NCBI RefSeq assembly: GCF_003385185.1
Contig: NZ_PQHZ01000028.1
Span: 1-64,000, forward strand
DNA: 64,000 bases
Direction: 5' to 3'
Source of the DNA: Amycolatopsis palatopharyngis
GTDB taxonomy: Bacteria > Actinomycetota > Actinomycetes > Mycobacteriales > Pseudonocardiaceae
Shown: positions 47,281 to 58,938 of the stretch, in pieces
Numbering within the stretch: position 1 is the first letter of the stretch
How the letters are laid out: each line of letters opens with the position of its first letter
Translations under genes and position numbers: made by a program
The notes under the pieces: model-generated
Database searches by the model: none
The model's input: the letters and a program-made list of their open reading frames with translations, nothing else
Told to the model about the DNA's origin: nothing

Positions 47281-47877
47281 TCAGCCCTCGGCGCGGGTGC
47301 CGCGTCTGGCGTGGTCGAGATCCGCGGGCGTGTCCACGTCGGCCGTCTCGCCCAGATCCGCGGGAACCTCCACGATGGACAGTCCGCCGAGGACGCGCTT
47401 CAGCGCCGCGCCCGAAGGCTGCTCCGGCAACGCCGCCCGCAGCGCGGCGGGGCGCCATATTCCGGTCAGCCACTGCCTGCGGCCGTCCTCGTCCACGAGC
47501 AGGGCACCGTCGCTCTGCCCGAGCGCCGCCCGTAGCCGGCGGACGGTCGCCTCACTGACTCCCACCAGGTCCGCGGCGAGGACGGCGACCTCGGCGATAC
47601 CGGGAGGCACCCGGAGCAGCCCCGCGGCCAGCGCAGCGGCCGGTCCTCCACCCGGTGGGTCCTCCATGACCCACAGAGCACCAGGAAACTCCCCGCGCTC
47701 GGGGCCGACCACGATCACCGGATCCGCGTTCCGCACGGCGGCGAGCACGTGCTGCAGCAGCGTTCTTCCGCCGACCTCGACCATCGGCTTGTCGAGGCCC
47801 GCCAGTCTGCGCGCCGCGCCACCGGCGAGCACGATCGCCGCCAGCCCCGTAGCCGGCTCGCCCGGGCTGTTCACCAC
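47281..47877 (-). CDS. MobA-like nucleotidyltransferase
   Basis: This 198-residue protein has the MobA-type signature LAAIVLAGGAARRLAGLDKPMVEVGGRTLL, with nucleotide-binding LAGG and the conserved Lys, and later VAVLAADLVGVSEATVRRL and ADVDTPADLDHARR. MobA joins GMP to molybdopterin. The sequence is short and may be a MobA/CofC-like relative, so the exact substrate is uncertain. Starts at GTG 47877 or 47874 are possible. It lies upstream of moxR on the same strand, 142 bases away. Confidence 0.82.
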   Translation of the reverse strand: MVNSPGEPATGLAAIVLAGGAARRLAGLDKPMVEVGGRTLLQHVLAAVRNADPVIVVGPERGEFPGALWVMEDPPGGGPAAALAAGLLRVPPGIAEVAVLAADLVGVSEATVRRLRAALGQSDGALLVDEDGRRQWLTGIWRPAALRAALPEQPSGAALKRVLGGLSIVEVPADLGETADVDTPADLDHARRGTRAEG

Positions 47878-47926
47878 TCAGTCGTACCCGTCACAGTCGC
47901 ACCCGTCGCTCCGGTTCTCCACCTGC

Positions 47927-48613
47927 TCAGGCCGAGGCCGACACGGGCGACCCGGCGGACGCCGGACGCAGCGCGGTGACGGCAGAGCCGAACATGGTGG
48001 ACTTGATGGAACCAAGTGTGCCCCGGTCCTTTCCCGCCAGTCCACGAATCCGGTCGGTCGTGTGCTCGACCAGTTCACTCTCCCCGGCGATGTCGTCGAC
48101 CAGACCGAGGTCCCTTGCCTCCGGCCCACCGAACCGCCGCCCGGTCGTCATCGAGGCGACCGCGGCTGCCGGAGTGAGCTTGCCCTGGATGAGCGCCGCC
48201 ATTCCTGGCGTGAAGGGGATGTTGATATCGGCTTCGGGAAAGCAGAAGTAGCCGCGATCCGCCCGCATCACCCGGAAGTCGTGTGCCATCGCCAGCATGG
48301 CGCCCGCACCGAACGCGTGCCCGTTGAGCGCCGCGGCCGTCGGCACCGGGAGAGTGAGCACACGGGCGAGCAGATCATGCACATCGGCGAGGTACTGCTC
48401 GGCCTGGTCGCCGTGGGACAGCAGCCACTCCAGATCCAGCCCGTTCGAGAAGAACTTCCCGTGCCCGGTGGTGACCAGCACGGCCGGTTCGGAACCATCC
48501 ACAACGGTGTCCAGCAAGGAGTGAACCGTCTTGAGCCATTCTGGGGAGAACCGGTTCTCGTCGGAGCCGAGGTCGAGCACGAAAACGGATTCCTGGTGAT
48601 GCAGTGCGGGCAC
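47927..48613 (-). CDS. Enoyl-CoA hydratase/isomerase family protein
   Basis: This 228-residue crotonase-fold protein contains the oxyanion-hole segments HGKFFSNGLDLEWL and LNGHAFGAGAMLAMAHDFRVM. Its length and the HNGHAFGAG-type sequence resemble short plant/bacterial delta3-enoyl-CoA isomerase-like members rather than classic EchA. The catalytic residue cannot be fixed from the sequence alone. GTG 48613 has AAAGGA upstream. The TetR gene ends two bases before, so the regulator and this enzyme form one operon. Confidence 0.88.
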   Translation of the reverse strand: MPALHHQESVFVLDLGSDENRFSPEWLKTVHSLLDTVVDGSEPAVLVTTGHGKFFSNGLDLEWLLSHGDQAEQYLADVHDLLARVLTLPVPTAAALNGHAFGAGAMLAMAHDFRVMRADRGYFCFPEADINIPFTPGMAALIQGKLTPAAAVASMTTGRRFGGPEARDLGLVDDIAGESELVEHTTDRIRGLAGKDRGTLGSIKSTMFGSAVTALRPASAGSPVSASA

Positions 48614-48615
48614 GT

Positions 48616-49296
48616 TCAGTCCTTTGTGTCGGGTGAGTGTCGGGACAGGTGAGCCGGTGGCGGTGCGACGGTGAGTACCGCACGCACGGCGACCGCGAGT
48701 CGTTCCCGGGTCGCGGGGTCGACCGGCGGCGCCCCCTCGGTGGCGGGGCTGGTCAACGCGCGACGGAACAGCGCGGTCGGCAGGTCGACCACGCAGGTGG
48801 TCAGGACTTCGACGGCCGCGCCGTCCCGCCGGCCCCACATCAGGTTCGACAGCCGGACGAGCAGCGACACCAGCCGGCCGTCGAGGGCTATCAGTGCGTC
48901 GGCGAGATCGGTCGGCAGTTGCGGACCGAGAAGCCGGTCCCGCTTCACCGTGAGCAGCATCCGCGCCGCGTCAGGGCGGTCTCCGGCGAACTCGGCCGGG
49001 GTGTCCGCGGCCGCCACGACAGCGGCGACGGCGTTGTCCGCCGCCGACCGGCCGTCACCGCTCAGCGCCCGGTCCACCAGTTCGGTCTGCAGGTCGAGGA
49101 ACGCACTCGCCGCGCGCAGCCACGTCTGCCCGAACAGTGCGGCGAGTGAACCGAAGGCGTGGTAGATCGTGCCGTTCGGCACGTCGGCGGCCGCGGCCAG
49201 CGTTCGCACGGTGACCTGCTCAGCACCCACCTCGGCGACCACCCGTTCCGCCGTGTCGAGCAGCCGATCCAGATCGTGCACTCGAGGCCGGGGCAT
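48616..49296 (-). CDS. TetR-family regulator
   Basis: This 226-residue regulator has the TetR helix-turn-helix VTVRTLAAAADVPNGTIYHAFG (about 28-50) and a ligand domain. It is encoded two bases before the enoyl-CoA hydratase gene and probably controls that operon, perhaps in response to an acyl-CoA. A TACTGT -10 box lies close before the ATG on the minus strand, and a GAGC-N4-GCTC palindrome lies just upstream at 49313-49324. Confidence 0.85.
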   Translation of the reverse strand: MPRPRVHDLDRLLDTAERVVAEVGAEQVTVRTLAAAADVPNGTIYHAFGSLAALFGQTWLRAASAFLDLQTELVDRALSGDGRSAADNAVAAVVAAADTPAEFAGDRPDAARMLLTVKRDRLLGPQLPTDLADALIALDGRLVSLLVRLSNLMWGRRDGAAVEVLTTCVVDLPTALFRRALTSPATEGAPPVDPATRERLAVAVRAVLTVAPPPAHLSRHSPDTKD

Positions 49297-49312
49297 ACGT
49301 GCAACAGTAACA

Positions 49313-49324
49313 GAGCGCTTGCTC
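49313..49324. promoter_or_regulatory. Possible TetR operator GAGC-N4-GCTC
   Basis: GAGCGCTTGCTC lies 17 bases before the TetR start and close to its -10 box. The short arms make this weak. Confidence 0.3.
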
Positions 49325-49383
49325 CAGAACTATCCGGCACGGTCCCCTGTGGCAGCCTATGGCCTGCGGAGGCTGCCGGCCGC

Positions 49384-50766
49384 TCAGCCGACCAGCCTGG
49401 TGGCGTAGGGCATGATGCCGCCGTAGCGCACCGGCGCGACGCGTACCCGCGCACCGGAGTAGGGCGCCTCGATCATCTGCCCGTTACCGAGATACAGCGC
49501 GACATGGTGGATTCGGCCGCCGTCGTAGCCCCAGAACAGCATGTCCCCGCGACGTGCCTGGGACAGTGGCACCTTGCGTCCCGAGTTGTACTGGTATCCG
49601 CTGTAGTGCGGCAGCGACTTCACTCCGGCGAACGCGTAGATCATCAGACCCGAGCAGTCGAAACCGATCTTGCGGTAGTCCCCGTGCTGGTCGGCCACTC
49701 CCCCGTCCCGGATGCCGCGCGTCGGACCGGAGGCGTTTCCGCCACCCCAGGCGTAGATGACTCCGAGCTGGGACATGGCCCGCGCCACGATGGTCTCGAT
49801 CCCGGTACCCGCGGGCGCTGACGGCCTGCTCCGTGGTGGCGCGCCACCCCCGCTGCCACTGTTGTTGCTGCTGCTGTTGTTGTTGGCCGCTGCCTCCAGC
49901 GCCGCCTGCCGCGCACGCTCTGCCTCCTCGGCCCGCTTCTGCGCCTGCCAGTCCTCGTACCGCTGCCGCTGCCCCTCCAGACCGTTCACCCGGGACTGCG
50001 CGGCATACAGTTGCCGCTCGACGGCGTCCTTCTCGGCCTCGACCTCGGCCGCGCGCGCCGCCTGAGCCCGCTGCGCCGCCACGGCGGCCTGCTGGGCGGC
50101 GTCTGCCGCATCCTTCGCCTGCTCCGCCTCGGCCCGCTTCTGCTCGGCGATCTCCAGTGCCTCGCGTGCGGCGGCGTCCTTGTTCGACTTCGTCGTACGC
50201 GCACGCTGCATGCTCTCGAGCGCGTCCATCTTACTTCCGCTGACCGCGTCGAGCAGCTGTGCCCGGTCGAGCAGGTCCTTGGGACTGTCCGAACCGAGGT
50301 AGGCCGACATCGATCCGATGGTGCTGCCCTGCTGGTAGCTGCCCGCCACGAAATTGTCCAGATCGGCCCGCACCCGCTCGATCGCCGCGGCAGCCGCGTC
50401 CGAGGCCGATCGCGCCGCGTTCGCCTCACGTTCCGCCTGCGTGGCCTCATCCTGCGCCGTCCGCATGTCGACGAGAGCCTTGTTGGCCTCCTCCATCTTC
50501 AGCTCGACGTCGGCGTGCAGGTTCGACAGCCGCGATTCGGCCTCGGCGAGCTGGCTGGTGAGCTGGCCCACCGCTCCTGCCTTGGAGTTCGCGGCCCGTC
50601 GACTGGCATCCAGTTCCGCGTCACTCGGATTGGGGGGCGGTGGCGGGACGGCGACAGCGGTACCCGATCCCGCGGCGATGGCGCACGACATCAGCAGCGC
50701 GAGCAGGCCGGCTCCCCAGCGCCCTCCGGCCGAAGCCCTGCGCTGCTCCTTCTGCCTACCTCGCAC
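49384..50766 (-). CDS. RipA-like NlpC/P60 peptidoglycan endopeptidase
   Basis: This 460-residue secreted hydrolase has a signal peptide (about 15-40, ending AVAVPPP), a long coiled coil rich in Ala, Glu and Gln (about 55-290), a Ser/Asn/Gly/Pro linker and a C-terminal NlpC/P60 domain. The catalytic Cys is in GFDCSGLMIYAF and the His in GRIHHVALYLGNG. It cleaves peptide stems of peptidoglycan, as RipA (Rv1477) does during cell separation; the coiled coil occludes the active site in RipA. GTG 50766 has GGGAGG upstream. It is divergent from two membrane protein genes and lies upstream of the moxR region, as in mycobacteria. Confidence 0.92.
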   Translation of the reverse strand: MRGRQKEQRRASAGGRWGAGLLALLMSCAIAAGSGTAVAVPPPPPNPSDAELDASRRAANSKAGAVGQLTSQLAEAESRLSNLHADVELKMEEANKALVDMRTAQDEATQAEREANAARSASDAAAAAIERVRADLDNFVAGSYQQGSTIGSMSAYLGSDSPKDLLDRAQLLDAVSGSKMDALESMQRARTTKSNKDAAAREALEIAEQKRAEAEQAKDAADAAQQAAVAAQRAQAARAAEVEAEKDAVERQLYAAQSRVNGLEGQRQRYEDWQAQKRAEEAERARQAALEAAANNNSSSNNSGSGGGAPPRSRPSAPAGTGIETIVARAMSQLGVIYAWGGGNASGPTRGIRDGGVADQHGDYRKIGFDCSGLMIYAFAGVKSLPHYSGYQYNSGRKVPLSQARRGDMLFWGYDGGRIHHVALYLGNGQMIEAPYSGARVRVAPVRYGGIMPYATRLVG

Positions 50767-51059
50767 AGCTCCACCTCCCGTGATTCCAGCGCCCACAGCG
50801 GCCGCCTACCACCGAACGAGTGATCCCGTCGGCGCAAACGGCCTAAGCACTCGGACTGACTGTGCCACTGTTGCCACACCTTTACCAACTGCAACATTGG
50901 AAACTTGCTCACCTTGGACCACAATTCCCCATTCCGGGGGATAGCGGAGCGCGATACGTTTCGCCGGGACCTGGACATGGCCGGTGTCTGCCGCAGGAGA
51001 ACCTGGCGTTCTGGCTCGCCGGCCACGCCGAAACCGTTCCAAACCCGGGGGGCCGGTAT
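50767..51059. other. Divergent intergenic region with stem-loop upstream of ripA-like gene
   Basis: In this 293-base gap a stem-loop at 50817-50853 has CGAGTG/CACTCG outer arms and CCGT/ACGG inner arms, inside the likely ripA leader. Upstream, GGTAAAGGTGTGGCAAC on the minus strand loosely resembles MtrA-type direct repeats. A c-di-AMP (ydaO) riboswitch was considered but its conserved core was not found. Confidence 0.35.
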
Positions 51060-51551
51060 ATGCGAACCACCGCACGCCAGCGAACGACCAGCGGTTACCT
51101 GCTCACGGCCGCCACCTCGACCGGTCTGGCAGTGATCGTCATCGGCAGTTTCCTGCCCTGGTCGCACTCGGGAACCGTCTCCCGAAACAGCTACGAATCC
51201 GCAGGACTGGCGGACCATTTCGCCGTCGTCGACAACGCATTTCTGGCCGTCACACTGCGCGCCTGGATCGCCGTTCCCGCAGTGGCCGCACTCTGTGTCG
51301 CGCTGCTGGCGTTGCGCCTGCGGCGCACAGCGGGAGCACTCACTTCGGCCATATCGGCACTCACGGGAACCACGGCGGGGATACTGACCGTCCAAGCGAC
51401 CGATCCGGCCGGGCTGGTGGGCATTGCACCGGCGGGTCCGGCCACCAGCCTTGCGGGTTCGCTCATCGCCCTGACCGGCGCGCTCGGCATCCTCGTGGCC
51501 ACCGGACGCACCCGCGGCACAGCAGACGGAAGAGCAGGTAAACCCTCGTGA
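51060..51551 (+). CDS. Small four-helix membrane protein
   Basis: This 163-residue protein starts MRTTARQRTTSGYLLTAATS and has about four predicted membrane helices: residues near 12-32, 62-82, 85-105 and 125-147. I do not recognise the family. The short first outer loop contains LPWSHSGTVSRNSYESAG. Its stop overlaps the start of the next gene (GTGA), so both products are coupled and probably work together in the membrane. The likely ribosome site is a G-rich stretch (CCCGGGGGGCC). Confidence 0.7.
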   Translation: MRTTARQRTTSGYLLTAATSTGLAVIVIGSFLPWSHSGTVSRNSYESAGLADHFAVVDNAFLAVTLRAWIAVPAVAALCVALLALRLRRTAGALTSAISALTGTTAGILTVQATDPAGLVGIAPAGPATSLAGSLIALTGALGILVATGRTRGTADGRAGKPS

Positions 51552-53020
51552 CGAATCCAGGACCCGGCGGCCAATGGCCTCACCAGGGCGGCCCCCAGCA
51601 GTGGGGACACCAGCAACCGGGAACCGGCCAGTACGGCACGCCGCAGCAACAGCCGTACCCGGGACAATCTCCGTATCCGCCGCAGCAGCCCTACCAGGGG
51701 CAGCCACCGTACGGATCGCCGCAGTTCTCGCAGGCCTGGCAGCCGTACGGCCCACAGGGTCAGTGGAGCCACGGCGCACCGCCGCCATCGAAGAGCAAGC
51801 GGGCCTGGGTGATCGGGCTGGTCGTCGCACTGGTCGTCGTGCTGGGCAGCGGCGCGACCTGGCTCGCCGTCTCACAGACCGGCTCGGTGGCCGCAGGCGC
51901 CGCCACTCCTACCGAGGCCGCGCAGAATCTCGCGGCCTCGGTGGGCAACGGCGACATCGTCGGCCTGCTCAGCACGCTGGCACCTGCCGAGGCGGCGTTG
52001 CTCACCGATCCGCTGGAGGAGACGACCGCCGAACTCAAGCGGATTGGCATTCTCGACGAGTCGGCCGACCCGGCGCAGCTGACCGGTGTCCGGATGGAGA
52101 CAACCGGTCTGGTCTTCGACACCGCCGGGGAGGAGCGGATCAACGACCACCTCACCATCACCAAGCTCACGGGCGGCACGCTCACCATCACGGCTGATCT
52201 GAGCAAGATTCCGCTGTCCGAGGAATTCATCGAGGCCGCGCGGGACAACTCGGAAAGGGCCGGCCTGGAGTCGCAGACACGGACCGAGACCGTCGACATC
52301 GCCGAGTTCATCCGCAACACCGGCGAGCCCATCAGGATCGCCACGGTCCAGGTAGACGACGAGTGGTACCCCAGCTTGCTCTACACGATGGCCGACTACG
52401 TCTTGCTCGAGGAGGGCATCCCCTGGCCCACCGAGTCGATCCCGGCGAACGGCGCGGCCTCACCGAACGAGGCCGTGCGGCAGACACTGCAGGCGGCACT
52501 GGACGCCGACGTGCGCCGCGTGATCGAGTTGCTCCCGCCGGACGAGATGGGGGTCCTGCACGACGCCGGCCCCGCCATCCTCAACGCTGCCGTCACCGAC
52601 CTCGAGCCCACTGGGGTGAAGGTCGAACGGCTGGAAACCGAGACCAGCCAGGTCGCCGGCGGGACGAAGGCCGTGCTCACCGCGCTCGAACTGTCGAAGG
52701 ACGGCGGAACGAGCAGGTTCAGCCTCACCAAGAGCGACGACTGCTACGAGCTGGTCATCGACGGCGGCTCCGAACGCATCTGCGCCGACGAGTTCGCCCG
52801 AATGGCACAGGAGCGATCGGACTCGCTGCCACCCGAGGCAGACGGGTTCACCCGCAGTCTCGCCACCGGCCTGTTCCATGGAGGCCTGGGAGTCGTCACC
52901 ACAGAGGTGGACGGCAAGCACTACGTCAGCCCGCTGCGCACCGTCAACGAGCTGGGCATGATCGTGCTGCGCAGTTTTCAGCCCGGGGACATCGAAGCCA
53001 TGCTGCGGCTCGCCGACTGA
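51548..53020 (+). CDS. Pro/Gln/Gly-rich membrane protein with a long outer domain
   Basis: This 490-residue protein has a cytoplasmic N-terminus rich in Gln, Pro, Gly and Tyr (about 1-80, motifs like QQPYPGQSPYPPQQPY), one membrane helix (VIGLVVALVVVLGSGATWLAV) and a long extracytoplasmic region with two similar halves, beginning ATPTEAAQNLAASVGNGDIV and NGAASPNEAVRQTLQAALDAD. Two cysteines near the end (DDCYELVIDGGSERICADE) may pair. It resembles the two proteins beside arc in plan but is larger. Function is unknown. It is coupled to the upstream membrane gene by GTGA overlap. Confidence 0.78.
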   Translation: MTNPGPGGQWPHQGGPQQWGHQQPGTGQYGTPQQQPYPGQSPYPPQQPYQGQPPYGSPQFSQAWQPYGPQGQWSHGAPPPSKSKRAWVIGLVVALVVVLGSGATWLAVSQTGSVAAGAATPTEAAQNLAASVGNGDIVGLLSTLAPAEAALLTDPLEETTAELKRIGILDESADPAQLTGVRMETTGLVFDTAGEERINDHLTITKLTGGTLTITADLSKIPLSEEFIEAARDNSERAGLESQTRTETVDIAEFIRNTGEPIRIATVQVDDEWYPSLLYTMADYVLLEEGIPWPTESIPANGAASPNEAVRQTLQAALDADVRRVIELLPPDEMGVLHDAGPAILNAAVTDLEPTGVKVERLETETSQVAGGTKAVLTALELSKDGGTSRFSLTKSDDCYELVIDGGSERICADEFARMAQERSDSLPPEADGFTRSLATGLFHGGLGVVTTEVDGKHYVSPLRTVNELGMIVLRSFQPGDIEAMLRLAD

Positions 53021-53070
53021 GCGGGCGAGCCGGACGGAACAGGTGATCGTCGTCGCAGTCCGGCCGGGAC

Positions 53071-53104
53071 CGCGTGTCCCCTTGAAGTGAAAAAAGGACA
53101 CGCG
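53071..53104. promoter_or_regulatory. Inverted repeat over the acnA -35 region
   Basis: CGCGTGTCC (53071-53079) and GGACACGCG (53096-53104) are perfect 9-base arms with a 16-base spacer containing the -35 box TTGAAG. This may be a regulator site. Confidence 0.5.
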
Positions 53105-53110
53105 TACTGT
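53082..53110 (+). promoter_or_regulatory. acnA promoter with AcnR-like box
   Basis: TTGAAG (53082-53087) and TACTGT (53105-53110) are 17 bases apart. The 16-mer at 53094-53109 (AAGGACACGCGTACTG) matches 15 of 16 positions of the AcnR box CAGNAC-N3-CGTACTG known from corynebacteria, differing only at its first base, and overlaps the -10 box. An AcnR repressor would therefore block acnA. Confidence 0.6.
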
Positions 53111-53113
53111 TTT

Positions 53114-53183
53114 GGGTACCCGGCGGGGTCCCGAGCCCATGTCTGCGAACGCGGACACGGTGCGCGAGACTCGCCGGGTACCC
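53114..53183. promoter_or_regulatory. Inverted repeat in the acnA leader
   Basis: GGGTACCCGGCG (53114-53125) and CGCCGGGTACCC (53172-53183) are perfect 12-base arms 46 bases apart, just after the predicted transcription start. Paired, they would form a hairpin in the 5' untranslated mRNA. Confidence 0.5.
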
Positions 53184-53246
53184 GAACAACCGACCGAACT
53201 GACCGAGACGACTTCTCACCGGGTCCGTCCATCGATGGAGTTAGAC

Positions 53247-56114
<2,868 letters not shown>

Positions 56115-56126
56115 CCCAGCCGCGCT

Positions 56127-56275
56127 GAGTTCCCGAATGCCACATTGGGGGCACTGAAGTTCCCCAATGTGGCATTCGGGACGCTGAAGTTCCCCAATGT
56201 GGCATTCGGGACGCTGAAGTTCCCCAATGCGGCATTCGGGACGTTCAAGTTCCCCAATGTGGCATTGGGGACATC
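56127..56275. repeat. Palindromic repeat array, family A (five units)
   Basis: Five 30-base units start at 56127, 56156, 56186, 56216 and 56246, each with AAGTTCCCCAATG-N3-CATT(C/G)GGG. Units 2 and 3 are identical. It begins 12 bases after the acnA stop and ends before the TauE/SafE gene. It is the same family as 22296-22383. Confidence 0.88.
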
Positions 56276-56381
56276 CTCCCGCCGTCAGTTCCGTTAGTGC
56301 GCGCAACTAAGATAAGTCTCGGCGGCTTCCCTCGTGGGACCGCCGGCAGCGCGGAACGAGGCAGCGGCAACGGGGGTGGAG

Positions 56382-57101
56382 ATGATTTCGGTGGCGCTTG
56401 CGCTCGCCGGCCTCGTCGTCCTCGCGGGCGCGCTGATCCAGGGCGCGGCAGGGTTCGGGATGAACCTGATCGCCGCGCCGTTGCTGGCACTGGCCGATCC
56501 CCGGCTGGTGCCCGTGCCGCTTCTGCTGATCGCCGGCGCCCATGCCGTGCTTTCCATGGCCAGGGAATGGCACGACATCGACTGGCCCGGGGTGCGCTGG
56601 GCGATGCTCGGCAGGTTGCCGGGGACGATTCTCGGGGTCGTCGCGGTCGCGACGCTGGCGCCCCGCCCGTTCGCCGCCATCGTCGGTGCGTCGGTACTGA
56701 TCTGCGGACTGCTGTCGGTGACCTCGTGGCGGCCCACGCCGACACCGGGCCCACTGCTGCTCGCCGGGGTCGCCAGCGGCACCTTCGGCACCGCCGCCTC
56801 GATCGGCGGTCCGCCACTCGCGCTGCTCTACCAGCACTCCTCGGGCAGGCAGATCCGTGCGACACTCGCCGCCTGCTTCGGGATCGGCACGGTGATCTCG
56901 CTGACAGGTCTCGGCATCGGCGGCCAGATCCAGACGAACCACCTCGTTCTCGGCCTCGCCCTCCTGCCTTTCCTGGTGGTCGGCTTCGCACTGTCCGGTC
57001 CAGCCCGCCGAATACTGGACGCCGGCCGCACCCGCGCCGCGGTGATCACGATCGCCATGGTCAGCGCGCTGGTGCTACTGGTGCGCAGCCTGCTCGGTTG
57101 A
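56382..57101 (+). CDS. TauE/SafE-type (TSUP) transporter
   Basis: This 239-residue protein has about seven membrane helices and belongs to the TSUP/TauE-SafE family, which moves sulfite, sulfonates or other organic anions. The family repeats are visible as GALIQGAAGFGMNLIAAPLL and GVASGTFGTAASIGGPPLAL. It lies 267 bases after acnA with the repeat array between, so it may have its own promoter. GTG 56376 is an alternative start. The substrate cannot be deduced. Confidence 0.88.
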   Translation: MISVALALAGLVVLAGALIQGAAGFGMNLIAAPLLALADPRLVPVPLLLIAGAHAVLSMAREWHDIDWPGVRWAMLGRLPGTILGVVAVATLAPRPFAAIVGASVLICGLLSVTSWRPTPTPGPLLLAGVASGTFGTAASIGGPPLALLYQHSSGRQIRATLAACFGIGTVISLTGLGIGGQIQTNHLVLGLALLPFLVVGFALSGPARRILDAGRTRAAVITIAMVSALVLLVRSLLG

Positions 57102-57116
57102 TCGGTTCCGATCCAG

Positions 57117-57164
57117 CCCGGCGAGTTCCCTGCTCCGTACCGAAGGAGCCGGGAACTCGCCGGG
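57117..57164. terminator. Long hairpin between convergent genes
   Basis: CCCGGCGAGTTCCC (57117-57130) pairs perfectly with GGGAACTCGCCGGG (57151-57164), and GCTCC/GGAGC extends the stem inward after one mismatch, leaving an eight-base loop. It lies between the convergent TauE/SafE and peptidase genes and probably terminates both. Confidence 0.75.
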
Positions 57165-57188
57165 CGAGGACAGCCGCAGGCCGGTGAC

Positions 57189-58823
57189 CTAGTCGAACGG
57201 CGCCTTGTCCGCCTCGTACACCTGACCCGAATCCGGCACCGTGAGATTCAGCAGGTACTCCGTCGCCGCCTTGTCCACCCCGGTCGAATCGCCGAGGATG
57301 CAGTGACCGAAGGCGTCGACCGAGAGCAACCGCGCGTATCCCAGCTGGCTCGCCATCCGCTCGGAGAACGTGTACTGCGTCGCGGGATCGTAGTAGTTGC
57401 CGATCACCAGGACAGGATTCGCGGTTTTCGCGTTCCACGGCCCGCGGTAGGCGTCCGCCTTGGTGTCAGCGGGCCATACGGGACAGCCCGCGGGATCGGC
57501 GAAGGCCTGTGCCCTGCCGAACACCGGGGACTCGTCCTCCCACTGCCCCGCCAGCGCGGGTAGTTCGTCGTGCGAGTGCCGGAATGGTTTGTCCGCGCAG
57601 TTGACGGCGAAGTAGGCGTCGTCAGCCAGGTACTTGCTGTCCGGTCGCGCATCGAACCGGGGGTCGATGCCCGGCTCGAGCACGACCCGCAGGTCGTCCT
57701 CGGTCAGTGTCTTCGGCTGCACACCTTCTGGAGTGCTGACGACGTCGTGAATCGACTGCAGGTCCTTCGCCAGGCTCGGAAGCGCCTCGGCCGAGTAGAG
57801 CGCTCCCGCCACCCCGTTGGTGAACGCGGTCAGGTCGAGGTCCGTGCCACCCGGTAGCGGGATCGGCTGCCTGCGCAGATGACCACGCAACTCGTCGAAC
57901 TTCTGCCGCGGTTGCCCGGGACTGAACGCACAGCGCTCCCGTACCTGCTCGCATTCGCGCAGGAATGCGTCCAGTGCCACCTCGAACCCGCCCGCACGCT
58001 CACGGTCGTACCGGCGTCCGTCACTCGTCCGCAGTTTCGGATCCACGTTGCCGTCCAGAATCAGCGCCCGCGAACGCTGTGGGAACAGGTTCGCGTAGGT
58101 GGCGCCGAGCAGGGTGCCGTAGGAGAAGCCGACATACGTCAGCTGCTCGTCGCCCACGGCCGCCCGCAGCAGGTCCAGATCCCGGGCCACCGCCTTGGTG
58201 GACATATGCCGCAGCAGCACGCCCGAGTTCCGGTCGCAGAACTGGGCGTAGTCCCGGTAGATGGCAAGGGTGCGGGACATCTCCTGCTGGGAGACCGGCA
58301 CCGCGACGTGGCCGCCGAGCACCTCGTCGGCATCCTCCGCGGTGGTGAAGCAGCGCACGGGATTGCTCTCGCCGACACCACGCGGATCGAAACCGATGAT
58401 GTCGAACCGGTCGATCACCGGCTGCTCGAAGTACTGCTCGGCACCCATCGGCATGGTGCGGCCCGGCCCGCCGGGACCACCGGGATTGACGAACAGCGAG
58501 CCGATCCGCGCGTCGGGATCGGCCGCCGCCCTGCGCAACAGGGCCAGGTCGATCGTGCCGAGGGCGGCGTTGTCGTGATCGATCGGCACCCGGTACGTCG
58601 CACAGCTGTAGAGCGCCCGCTGGTCCTGCGCGACCCCGGCGAGCGTCTCCTCGTCGCAGTCCCCCCAGGCCACCTCGTCGACCGCGCCAACCTCCGCCGC
58701 CACCGGACCGTCGTGGGCCTGTTGCGCGCCCGCCGCCGCCGGTATTCCGGCAACCATCGTGCCCGCCGCCAGCAGAGCCACCACTGCTCGCGCCCGAGTC
58801 CGGCCCCATACTGCCGCCATCAC
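57189..58823 (-). CDS. Secreted alpha/beta-hydrolase, tripeptidyl aminopeptidase-like
   Basis: This 544-residue protein has a signal peptide (about 1-34, cleaved near AAGAQQ) and an alpha/beta-hydrolase fold of the SlpD/E/Tap (S33-like) family of exported tripeptidyl aminopeptidases. The oxyanion region is FVNPGGPGGPGR, the nucleophile Ser234 is in VGFSYGTLLG, and the TAP-like C-terminal domain supplies the later Asp (GNYYDPATQYTF) and His (DAFGHCILGD). Cysteines near CDEETL, YSCATY, VRCFTT and FCDRN suggest disulfides. It probably trims peptides outside the cell. ATG 58820 is an alternative start. Confidence 0.9.
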   Translation of the reverse strand: MMAAVWGRTRARAVVALLAAGTMVAGIPAAAGAQQAHDGPVAAEVGAVDEVAWGDCDEETLAGVAQDQRALYSCATYRVPIDHDNAALGTIDLALLRRAAADPDARIGSLFVNPGGPGGPGRTMPMGAEQYFEQPVIDRFDIIGFDPRGVGESNPVRCFTTAEDADEVLGGHVAVPVSQQEMSRTLAIYRDYAQFCDRNSGVLLRHMSTKAVARDLDLLRAAVGDEQLTYVGFSYGTLLGATYANLFPQRSRALILDGNVDPKLRTSDGRRYDRERAGGFEVALDAFLRECEQVRERCAFSPGQPRQKFDELRGHLRRQPIPLPGGTDLDLTAFTNGVAGALYSAEALPSLAKDLQSIHDVVSTPEGVQPKTLTEDDLRVVLEPGIDPRFDARPDSKYLADDAYFAVNCADKPFRHSHDELPALAGQWEDESPVFGRAQAFADPAGCPVWPADTKADAYRGPWNAKTANPVLVIGNYYDPATQYTFSERMASQLGYARLLSVDAFGHCILGDSTGVDKAATEYLLNLTVPDSGQVYEADKAPFD

Positions 58824-58938
58824 CGGTTTCCTCCCAGTTCGTCACAACGAGTACCCGAACGAATACTGAGAATCGACACTGCCGCACCTCGGGGTGCGCC
58901 GCAGGAGTCCCGGCGCAATCTCCAACCGAAAGGGTGGT

